Positions 14,318 through 19,564 of a DNA stretch of 19,564 nt are shown here, piece by piece. Under the pieces are notes generated by a model, which saw only the letters and a list, made by a program, of their open reading frames with translations, searched no databases and was not told where the DNA came from. Each line of letters begins with the position of its first letter. Within the stretch, counting starts at the first letter, position 1. Location of the stretch: positions 1-19,564 of the forward strand of contig CALEMZ010000190.1 in NCBI GenBank assembly GCA_937910975.1, read 5' to 3'. This DNA is from an uncultured Pseudorhodobacter sp. (lineage in GTDB: Bacteria > Pseudomonadota > Alphaproteobacteria > Rhodobacterales > Rhodobacteraceae). The translations under genes were made by a program, and so were the position numbers.

Positions 14318-14701
14318 ATGTCCATGAAAATCCGCCTTGCCCGTGGTGGCTCCAAGAAGCGCCCGCATTATTCCATCGTTGCCACCGACAGCCGCATGCC
14401 GCGCGATGGCCGTTTTCTGGAAAAGCTGGGCACTTACAACCCGCTGCTGGCCAAGGACAGCGAAGATCGCGTAAAAATGAACATCGAGCGCGTGCAATAC
14501 TGGCTGGGCCAGGGCGCACAGCCGACCGACCGTGTGGCCCGTTTCCTTGAAGCTGCTGGCGTGCGCGAAAAGAAAGTGCGCAACAACCCCAAAGCGGCCG
14601 TTCCGGGCAAGCGTATGGCTGAATTGACCGCAAAGAAGGCGGCACGTGCCGCGGCGCCAGTTGAAGCCCCGGCAGAAGCTGCTGCGGCTGACGCAGAATA
14701 A
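14318..14701 (+). CDS. rpsP: 30S ribosomal protein S16
   Basis: A 127-aa S16. The core (residues 1-85) is highly typical: MKIRLARGGSKKRPHYSIVA, then DSRMPRDGRFLEKLGTYNPL, and RVQYWLGQGAQPTDRVARFL. S16 helps fold the 5' domain of 16S rRNA. Beyond residue 85 it has a Lys/Ala-rich tail ending in a run of Ala, Glu and Pro, longer than in E. coli (82 aa) but common in alphaproteobacteria. AAGGAGA at 14304-14310 is a strong ribosome binding site before ATG 14318. In the 53-bp gap upstream, GGTGG (14273-14277) can pair with CCACC (14287-14291), a possible leader hairpin. In most bacteria rimM follows directly; here bluB intervenes. Confidence 0.98.
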   Translation: MSMKIRLARGGSKKRPHYSIVATDSRMPRDGRFLEKLGTYNPLLAKDSEDRVKMNIERVQYWLGQGAQPTDRVARFLEAAGVREKKVRNNPKAAVPGKRMAELTAKKAARAAAPVEAPAEAAAADAE

Positions 14702-14716
14702 GCGGCAGATTGGCCC

Positions 14717-15349
14717 GTGCAAGGCCAGTATGACAAGGCCTTTCAGGCCGAGTTACGCGATCTGATGCGGTGGCGGCGCGATGTGCGCCGTTTCCGTACC
14801 GACGCGGTAGAGGCAGCGGTTCTGGACCGCTGCCTTTCTGCGTTTTCATTGGCCCCATCCGTGGGCCTGTCAGAGCCGTGGCGGGTGATCTCAGTGGAAA
14901 GTGTGGCTGCGCGCGCGGCGGCACTGGCCAATTTTGAGGCCGCGAATGCCAAGGCGCTTGCGGGCTATGACACGGAAAAGGCCAAGATTTATGCCAGCTT
15001 GAAGCTTTCGGGGATGCGTGAGGCCCCGGTGCAACTGGCGGTGTTCAGCGATGATGGCACGGCCAAGGGTGCCGGGCTTGGCGCTGGCTCCATGCCTGAA
15101 ACCCGCGCCTATTCAGTGGTCGGCGCGATCACGCTGTTTTGGCTGGCCGCGCGGGCTGAGGGGCTTGGCATTGGCTGGGTTTCTATCCTTGATCCGGCAC
15201 AATTGGCGCGGGACCTGGATGTGCCAAACGAATGGCGGCTGATCGGCTATCTTTGTGTCGGTTGGCCTGAGGTTGAGACGGAAACACCCGAACTTGAAAC
15301 CGTGGGCTGGGAAAAACGCAGCCCCTCACTTTTTGTGGAGCGCCGATAA
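14717..15349 (+). CDS. bluB: 5,6-dimethylbenzimidazole synthase BluB
   Basis: A 210-aa nitroreductase-fold enzyme that breaks down reduced FMN with O2 to make dimethylbenzimidazole, the lower axial ligand of vitamin B12. MRWRRDVRRFRTDAV near 17-31 is the characteristic flavin-binding start, with the PSVGLSEPWRVI segment (47-58) specific to BluB rather than general nitroreductases. Further on, GAGSMPETRAYSVVGAITLF and AEGLGIGWVSILDP match the family. The GTG start (14717) is 15 bp after rpsP, with a weak ribosome binding site. Its stop shares one base with the rimM start (TAATG at 15347-15351), so rimM translation probably depends on it. Placement in the S16-RimM-TrmD-L19 operon is unusual for a cofactor gene. 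CobU and a CobC-like phosphatase are encoded about 10 kb upstream. Confidence 0.92.
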   Translation: MQGQYDKAFQAELRDLMRWRRDVRRFRTDAVEAAVLDRCLSAFSLAPSVGLSEPWRVISVESVAARAAALANFEAANAKALAGYDTEKAKIYASLKLSGMREAPVQLAVFSDDGTAKGAGLGAGSMPETRAYSVVGAITLFWLAARAEGLGIGWVSILDPAQLARDLDVPNEWRLIGYLCVGWPEVETETPELETVGWEKRSPSLFVERR

Positions 15350-15864
15350 TGGCCAAACCTGATCCGGACAACCAGCTTTGCGTGGGCGCAATTACCGGCT
15401 CTTTTGGGGTGCGCGGTGAGGTGCGGCTGAAAAGCTTTTGCGCCGAGCCCACGGCGATTGCCGATTACGGCGCGGTTTACACCGAAGATGGCAGCCGCAG
15501 TTTCAGCATCACCCTGACGCGCCCGGTGGCAGGTGGGCTTGGCGCGCGGCTGACAGGCGTTTCCACCATGGAAGAGGCCGAGGCGCTGCGTGGCACAAGC
15601 CTTTTTGTTTCAAGGGATAAACTGCCCTCCCTGCCGGATGATGAGTATTACCACGCCGATCTGATCGGGCTGGAAGCGCGCGATGTGGGCGGGGTCTTGC
15701 TAGGTAAGGTTACGGCTGTTCACAATCACGGTGCGGGCGATTTGTTGGAGATTGGTGGGGGCGGTGCGGCCTCAATTTTGCTGCCCTTCACGATGGCGAC
15801 GGTACCGACGGTCGATCTTAAGGCTGGCCGCATCGTCGTTGATCTTCCCGAAGGGCTGGACTAA
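15349..15864 (+). CDS. rimM: Ribosome maturation factor RimM
   Basis: A 171-aa 30S maturation factor that binds S19 and helps fold the 16S 3' domain. The N-terminal RimM domain begins LCVGAITGSFGVRGEVRLKS (about residues 10-29), its strongest signature. STMEEAEALRGTSLFVSRDKL closes the first domain. The C-terminal PRC barrel starts at YYHADLIGLEARD and includes GKVTAVHNHGAGDLLEI, then LLPFTMATVPTVDL and RIVVDLPEGL. ATG 15349 overlaps the bluB stop by one base. The next gene starts 47 bp after its TAA. Confidence 0.96.
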   Translation: MAKPDPDNQLCVGAITGSFGVRGEVRLKSFCAEPTAIADYGAVYTEDGSRSFSITLTRPVAGGLGARLTGVSTMEEAEALRGTSLFVSRDKLPSLPDDEYYHADLIGLEARDVGGVLLGKVTAVHNHGAGDLLEIGGGGAASILLPFTMATVPTVDLKAGRIVVDLPEGLD

Positions 15865-15911
15865 CGGTCTCAATTGATAAACCTTAACGGGGGACAAGCG
15901 AGAGGCGTTGG

Positions 15912-16790
15912 GTGCTAAATCGTTCGCGGCTATTGATGGGTGCTACAGCCCTTTTATACCTTGGCCCTTTATTGGCGGGCCTTGGCGGGTTTGGCTGGGC
16001 CGTTGTTCCGGTGTTTGCCACGATTTTCATGCTTTGGCTGGTTATCATGCTGCCGCAGGATTTCCCGCAGTCTCTTGCCGATTGGCAGCGGCCTGAGGCA
16101 CTGATCGCCTTTGCAACGCGCGGCGCGGTACAGCTTTTGCTGGTGTTGGTGTGCTTTGGTGTGGGCCGTGGAATCGGCGGCGCTCTGGGTAGCTTGCCGC
16201 CGTTTCCGATCATGTTGCCGATAGCGATTTCGTTCCTTGCCATCCCATTGGCCCGGATGATTATGAACCCGTGGAAAACGCGGGAGACGGATCAACTTTT
16301 GAATGATGCCTTGGCCCAGATTGAAAGCGGAATCGGCAGCGACCGAGCCTATGCTGAGGCGGTGCTGGCCCCGCTTAATGGTCTGCCTGATGCGGTGAGT
16401 GAGGCGGAGTTGGAAGGCCACTTCGACGCCCTGCGTACCTTGGTGGATGAGGCCGTAACCTTTGACATCCTGATGGATCGGGTGACCAAGGGGGAGGCAT
16501 CGCACGCGGGTAAATGCGCGCTGATGGTGCAGGCTTCGGATGGGATGGCGCTGGAACGCATGGTTATGGACGAGGTCCCGGCAAAGGCCATGCAGGCCCT
16601 GCGGGGCGAGGCGGCGCTGATTGGCCGGATGGCGGAACGTCTGGTGCACGCGTTGCGCCAAGACCCGGAGCTGTGGGGTGATTACCCTTCGCCGGCGTTT
16701 TTGAACGCGCTGCGGGTCGATGTGCCGGAAGCTTCCGAGGCGCTTGCTGCCTTGGACGCCGAGATTGCCGCACAGGCCCCGCGCGGCTAA
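15912..16790 (+). CDS. Uncharacterised four-helix membrane protein
   Basis: I do not recognise this 292-aa product. Residues 8-26 and 28-47 are hydrophobic helices (ALLYLGPLLAGLGGFGWAVV, then FATIFMLWLVIMLP), followed by 63-93 (GAVQLLLVLVCFGVGRGIGG) and 97-119 (IMLPIAISFLAIPLARMI). The remaining 170 residues are soluble, largely helical and acidic, with no cysteine cluster or nucleotide-binding loop; LDDALAQIES-like and MAERLVHALRQDPELWGDYP segments look like helical repeats. Translation starts at GTG 15912. Its codon use and GC content match its neighbours. It sits between rimM and trmD in the operon with small gaps (47 and 41 bp), so it is expressed with them. A role in membrane-linked ribosome function is possible but rests only on context. 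Confidence 0.8.
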   Translation: MLNRSRLLMGATALLYLGPLLAGLGGFGWAVVPVFATIFMLWLVIMLPQDFPQSLADWQRPEALIAFATRGAVQLLLVLVCFGVGRGIGGALGSLPPFPIMLPIAISFLAIPLARMIMNPWKTRETDQLLNDALAQIESGIGSDRAYAEAVLAPLNGLPDAVSEAELEGHFDALRTLVDEAVTFDILMDRVTKGEASHAGKCALMVQASDGMALERMVMDEVPAKAMQALRGEAALIGRMAERLVHALRQDPELWGDYPSPAFLNALRVDVPEASEALAALDAEIAAQAPRG

Positions 16791-16831
16791 CGCCCCTTTT
16801 CGCCGCACGGCTTAAGGGCTAAAGAGCGTGC

Positions 16832-17689
16832 ATGACCGATGATCCCTCCGCAGCGCCCAAAGCGCCTTCAAAGCCCAAATCCCATGGCCGCATCTCGGTG
16901 CAGGCCAGCCTGACGCCGCGTGATCTGATGGGCACGCCGCAGGTGGCAGGGGCGTGGCAGGCCAAGATCATCACCCTTTTTCCCGATGCTTTTCCCGGCG
17001 TTCTGGGCCTGTCGCTGACGGGCAAGGCCTTGGACCTTGGGCTTTGGGCGCTGCATGTGATTGATCTGCGCGACTTTGGCATAGGCAAGCACAAGAATGT
17101 CGATGACACCCCCGCGGGCGGCGGTGCGGGGATGGTGTTGCGCGCCGATGTGGTGGGGGCCGCCCTGGATAGGGCAGCAGTTGGAACGCCGCCTGATCGT
17201 AGCCAATGGCCGGTAATTTACCTGAGCCCGCGCGGAAAGCCCTTGGATCAGGCGATGGCACAGCGCTTTAGTAAAGGGCAGGGAATGACCCTGCTTTGCG
17301 GCCGATTCGAGGGCGTGGACGAGCGCGTGTTGCATCATTACGGCATTGAAGAGGTCAGCCTTGGCGATTTTGTCTTGACCGGTGGTGAGATTGCAGCGCA
17401 GGCCTTGCTAGATGCGACAGTCCGGCTTATACCGCGCGTTCTTGGGAATCAATCGTCCACTGAAGAAGAAAGCTTTTCGGATGGGCTATTGGAGTTTCCA
17501 CAGTTTACGAAACCCGCCGACTGGAACGGCCTTGCGATACCGGAAATACTTCAATCCGGCCATCACGGGAAAATCGCCATATGGCGGCGGGCACTGGCCG
17601 AAAGGCTGACAAAAGAACGCAGGCCTGATCTCTGGCGGGCTTACTGTGCAAAGCATGGTAGGGACCCGGTTGAAGACCAAGAGCAATAG
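16832..17689 (+). CDS. trmD: tRNA (guanine37-N1)-methyltransferase
   Basis: A 285-aa SPOUT-class enzyme that uses S-adenosylmethionine to methylate G37 next to the anticodon, preventing frameshifting. The catalytic domain begins AWQAKIITLFPDAFPG near residue 42, and contains YLSPRGKPLDQ, LLCGRFEGVDERVL, and GDFVLTGGEIAAQAL, which build the trefoil knot and its AdoMet pocket. The C-terminal tRNA-binding domain includes NQSSTEEESF, FPQFTKPADW and ILQSGHHGKI. E. coli TrmD starts at the equivalent of residue 41, so about 40 residues are extra; they are Pro/Lys/Ser-rich (KPKSHGRISVQASLTPRDLM). I recall such extensions in Rhodobacteraceae. A shorter start at ATG 16928 is possible. rplS follows after 49 bp. 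Confidence 0.96.
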   Translation: MTDDPSAAPKAPSKPKSHGRISVQASLTPRDLMGTPQVAGAWQAKIITLFPDAFPGVLGLSLTGKALDLGLWALHVIDLRDFGIGKHKNVDDTPAGGGAGMVLRADVVGAALDRAAVGTPPDRSQWPVIYLSPRGKPLDQAMAQRFSKGQGMTLLCGRFEGVDERVLHHYGIEEVSLGDFVLTGGEIAAQALLDATVRLIPRVLGNQSSTEEESFSDGLLEFPQFTKPADWNGLAIPEILQSGHHGKIAIWRRALAERLTKERRPDLWRAYCAKHGRDPVEDQEQ

Positions 17690-17738
17690 GGCAGCACCAT
17701 CTTCACGGGCCAACCGTGAGCAAATGAAAGGAATTGCG

Positions 17739-18113
17739 ATGAACCTGATCGCACAGATCGAGGCGGAACAGATCGCCGCCCTCGGCAAGATTATACCGGA
17801 CTTCAAGGCCGGAGACACGATCAAAGTCGGTTACAAAGTGACCGAAGGCACGCGTAGCCGTGTTCAGAATTACGAAGGCGTTTGCATCTCCCGTCGTGGC
17901 GGTTCTACGCTGGCAGCTTCCTTCACCGTGCGTAAGATATCGTTCGGCGAAGGCGTGGAACGTGTGTTCCCGCTGTATTCCACCAACATCGACAGCATCG
18001 AGGTTGTACGCCGTGGCCGCGTTCGTCGCGCCAAGCTGTACTACCTGCGTGATCGTCGTGGTAAATCCGCCCGTATTGCGGAAGATACCAATTACAAAGC
18101 CCCCAAGGCGTAA
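17739..18113 (+). CDS. rplS: 50S ribosomal protein L19
   Basis: A 124-aa L19, located at the 30S-50S interface. Key sequence: FKAGDTIKVGYKVTEGTRSR, VQNYEGVCISRRGG, SFTVRKISFGEGVERVFPLY, and VVRRGRVRRAKLYYLRDRRGK. All are near-universal in the family. The frame is open upstream to 17646, within the trmD end, but ATG 17739 has AAAGGAA at 17727-17733 and gives the standard N-terminus MNLIAQIEAEQ. It is followed after 11 bp by rpmE, with GGAG just after its stop. Confidence 0.98.
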   Translation: MNLIAQIEAEQIAALGKIIPDFKAGDTIKVGYKVTEGTRSRVQNYEGVCISRRGGSTLAASFTVRKISFGEGVERVFPLYSTNIDSIEVVRRGRVRRAKLYYLRDRRGKSARIAEDTNYKAPKA

Positions 18114-18124
18114 GGAGCGGACCG

Positions 18125-18346
18125 ATGAGAGATGGAATCCACCCCGATTATCACATGATCAACGTCAAAATGACGGACGGTACTGTGTTTCAGGCTCGCA
18201 CCACTTGGGGCAAAGAAGGCGACCAGATGGCGCTGGACATCGACCCCCTCGCACATCCGGCATGGACTGGCGGCAACGCTAAGCTGATGGATACTGGTGG
18301 CCGCGTGTCGAAGTTCAAGAACAAGTATGCTGGTCTTGGCTTCTGA
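18125..18346 (+). CDS. rpmE: 50S ribosomal protein L31, zinc-free type
   Basis: A 73-aa L31, part of the intersubunit bridge between 5S rRNA and the small-subunit head. It begins MRDGIHPDYHMINVKMTDG, with the family's IHP start, and ends with TGGRVSKFKNKYAGL, equivalent to TGGRVDRFNKRF in E. coli. The four cysteines that bind zinc in the E. coli protein (SCSCGN and CSKCHPF) are all missing; the second site reads IDPLAHPAWTG. This is the so-called C-minus form. It ends the operon, 22 bp before a strong terminator stem. AAGGAG directly upstream is a good ribosome binding site. Confidence 0.96.
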   Translation: MRDGIHPDYHMINVKMTDGTVFQARTTWGKEGDQMALDIDPLAHPAWTGGNAKLMDTGGRVSKFKNKYAGLGF

Positions 18347-18368
18347 TCCTGACTAAAGTGTTGTTTGC

Positions 18369-18404
18369 AAAACGCCGCTCCGAAAGGGGCGGCGTTTTTG
18401 TTTG
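18369..18404 (+). terminator. Rho-independent terminator of the ffh-rpmE operon
   Basis: A 13-bp stem (AAAACGCCGCTCC at 18369-18381 with GGGGCGGCGTTTT at 18386-18398, one G-U pair) closed by a GAAA tetraloop and followed by TTTTTGTTT. This is a textbook intrinsic terminator. Confidence 0.92.
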
Positions 18405-18425
18405 AATTGGGAAACTCTGATGAAA

Positions 18426-18438
18426 GCGGAAGTTCCGC
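18426..18438. promoter_or_regulatory. Palindrome GCGGAAGTTCCGC upstream of mipZ
   Basis: A perfect 6-1-6 palindrome in the 271-bp rpmE-mipZ spacer, about 180 bp before mipZ. It has the shape of a dimeric repressor site, but no regulator or promoter can be tied to it from this sequence. Confidence 0.25.
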
Positions 18439-18467
18439 CGGATGCGCCGATGCGTGTAGGCAACAAG

Positions 18468-18498
18468 GCCTCGCATTTCTGCCTTTTTGAAGCGAGGC
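18468..18498. repeat. Inverted repeat in the mipZ upstream region
   Basis: Arms GCCTCGC (18468-18474) and GCGAGGC (18492-18498) with a 17-nt loop. Beyond this repeat, the nearby palindrome and the terminator, I see no clear promoter in the spacer ahead of mipZ. Confidence 0.3.
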
Positions 18499-18617
18499 AA
18501 TGGCGGTTGTCGGCAAGGCTTTGCCAAAAAGGGCTTCCCCTTTGCGCGGCATCTTGCCATTAGGGAGGGAGGTGGCAGCCACATCAAGTTAGCCAAATCA
18601 TGTAGGGTCGCAGCACA

Positions 18618-19427
18618 ATGGCGCATATCATCGTTGTCGGAAACGAAAAGGGCGGGTCGGGGAAGTCCACCACGGCGATGCATGTGGCCACGGCCTTGGT
18701 TCGTATGGGGCATAGGGTCGGTGCGCTGGACCTTGATCTGCGTCAGCGCAGCTTTGGCCGCTATATTGAAAACCGGCTTGCCTACATGGCGCGGGCGGGA
18801 TTGGATTTGCCAACACCGGATTATCGCACCCTGCCCGAAATTGCGCCGGAAGCACTTGGTCCCGGCGAGAACCCTTATGATGCGCGATTGTCGGTGACGG
18901 TTACGGCGCTGGAACCGGTTTCAGATTTCATTATCATCGACTGCCCCGGTTCGCACACCAGGTTGTCCCAAGTGGCGCATAGCCTTGCCGATACGCTGAT
19001 CACACCGCTCAACGATAGTTTCATTGATTTTGATTTGCTGGCCCGCATTGATGCCGAAAGCGGCAAGGTGACGGGGCCGTCGATCTATTCGGAAATGGTA
19101 TGGCAGGCGCGGCAGTTGCGGGCGCAGGCCGGGCTGAAGCCGATTGACTGGATCGTCGTGCGCAACCGTCTGGGCGCGCAGCAGATGCACAACAAGAAAA
19201 AGGTGGGCGCGGCGCTGGAAGACCTGTCGCGGCGCATCGGTTTCCGTGTGGCCCCCGGATTTTCAGAGCGGGTGATCTTTCGCGAACTGTTCCCACGCGG
19301 GCTGACGCTGCTGGACTTGAAGGACACCGGGGTGGACCAGCTGAACATGTCCAATCTCGCGGCCCGGCAAGAACTGCGCGACCTTGTAGCCGCGCTTAAG
19401 CTGCCAGGCGTGACGGTTTCTTTCTGA
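18618..19427 (+). CDS. mipZ: Division-plane positioning ATPase MipZ
   Basis: A 269-aa ParA/MinD-superfamily ATPase closely resembling Caulobacter MipZ, which forms a gradient from ParB-bound poles and blocks FtsZ assembly away from midcell. The deviant Walker A motif reads VGNEKGGSGKSTT (residues 7-19) with the signature Lys at 11. Then come LDLDLRQRSFGRYIENR (the MipZ-specific form of switch I), FIIIDCPGS in place of the usual DTPG Walker B, TPLNDSFIDFDLLARID, IDWIVVRNRLGAQQMHNKK, and the tail RELFPRGLTLLDLKDTGVDQ leading to NLAARQELRDL, all matching MipZ rather than chromosome ParA. There is no parB nearby, as expected for a stand-alone mipZ. ATG 18618 is the natural start. It is separated from the translation operon by a terminator, so it is transcribed alone. 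Confidence 0.93.
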   Translation: MAHIIVVGNEKGGSGKSTTAMHVATALVRMGHRVGALDLDLRQRSFGRYIENRLAYMARAGLDLPTPDYRTLPEIAPEALGPGENPYDARLSVTVTALEPVSDFIIIDCPGSHTRLSQVAHSLADTLITPLNDSFIDFDLLARIDAESGKVTGPSIYSEMVWQARQLRAQAGLKPIDWIVVRNRLGAQQMHNKKKVGAALEDLSRRIGFRVAPGFSERVIFRELFPRGLTLLDLKDTGVDQLNMSNLAARQELRDLVAALKLPGVTVSF

Positions 19428-19510
19428 ACAAGATCAACGCGGGGCGTTGTGCCGTGCGGTTCCGGTTCATCCGCAGTAACCGGCTGACAAAGCAATCTCC
19501 AACCAGGGCT

Positions 19511-19564
19511 TCCCGGCGGCGGCGGTTGTTGAATAGGCCTATTCAACAACCGCCGCCGCCGGGA
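19511..19564. repeat. Perfect 54-bp palindrome at the window end
   Basis: Two 27-bp arms with no spacer, centred on AGGCCT (19535-19540). Each arm has a GC-rich outer part (TCCCGGCGGCGGCGG) and an AT-richer inner part (TTGTTGAATAGG). It ends on the last base of the window, 83 nt after the mipZ stop. The symmetry is certain. It could be a terminator stem for mipZ or an assembly fold-back at a contig end. Confidence 0.9.

Noticed and set aside
13758..14924. 388-codon open frame on the minus strand
   Set aside because: It runs antisense to ffh, chorismate mutase, rpsP and bluB, which are all firmly identified; long antisense frames are expected at this GC content.
19511..19564. Insertion-sequence end
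   Set aside because: The resemblance of TTGTTGAATA to IS903-like repeats is short and from memory, and no transposase is present in the window.
1..19564. Defence system, prophage, biosynthetic cluster, CRISPR or RNA genes
   Set aside because: Every larger gene is assigned to housekeeping, transport or cofactor roles; no repeat array, integrase, tRNA or rRNA signature was seen on reading.

Overview
The window reads as an alphaproteobacterial chromosome, most likely Rhodobacterales (Roseobacter/Rhodobacteraceae). The evidence is its high GC content, the dense gene packing with 1-16 nt overlaps, the ffh-chorismate mutase-rpsP-rimM-trmD-rplS-rpmE order, a clear MipZ homologue, a GST with a TRASH-like tail, and B12 genes of the aerobic type (cobU, bluB). 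This is judged from remembered protein families, not from a search. No tRNA, rRNA, CRISPR array or intact insertion sequence was seen.

Layout. (1) 1-946, plus strand: the 3' end of gshB, overlapped by the remains of an HSL-type esterase gene carrying three separate lesions. (2) 963-4582, minus strand, in transcription order: cobU, a CobC-like histidine phosphatase (4-nt overlap), a GST with a C-terminal Cys motif, and a ComM/YifB-type AAA+ protein whose ribosome binding site lies inside a hairpin. (3) 4818-8514, plus strand: a frameshifted chaN, coaBC, dut, and a ThiF/MoeB-type E1 enzyme with an N-terminal membrane anchor (4-nt overlap with dut). (4) 8669-10279, plus strand: an amino-acid ABC transporter reduced to binding protein and permease. 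(5) 10276-12050, minus strand: a LysR regulator and an EamA/DMT exporter, overlapping by 16 nt. (6) 12051-12436: a 386-bp divergent spacer with a possible ffh promoter and several inverted repeats. (7) 12437-18404, plus strand: a translation/secretion operon ffh-aroQ-rpsP-bluB-rimM-(membrane protein)-trmD-rplS-rpmE, closed by a strong intrinsic terminator. (8) 18618-19427, plus strand: mipZ. (9) 19511-19564: a perfect 54-bp palindrome that coincides exactly with the window end.

How the genes connect. Two B12 modules lie about 10 kb apart: CobU and the CobC-like phosphatase act in nucleotide-loop assembly, and BluB makes the lower ligand dimethylbenzimidazole. BluB is embedded in an operon otherwise devoted to ribosomal proteins, ribosome maturation, tRNA methylation and protein targeting. 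CoaBC (coenzyme A) and Dut (nucleotide hygiene) are housekeeping. I see no clear defence, mobile or biosynthetic system. The less explained items are the BluB insertion, the membrane protein between rimM and trmD, the membrane-anchored E1 enzyme, the hairpin masking the comM ribosome binding site, two decayed or misread genes, and the terminal palindrome.
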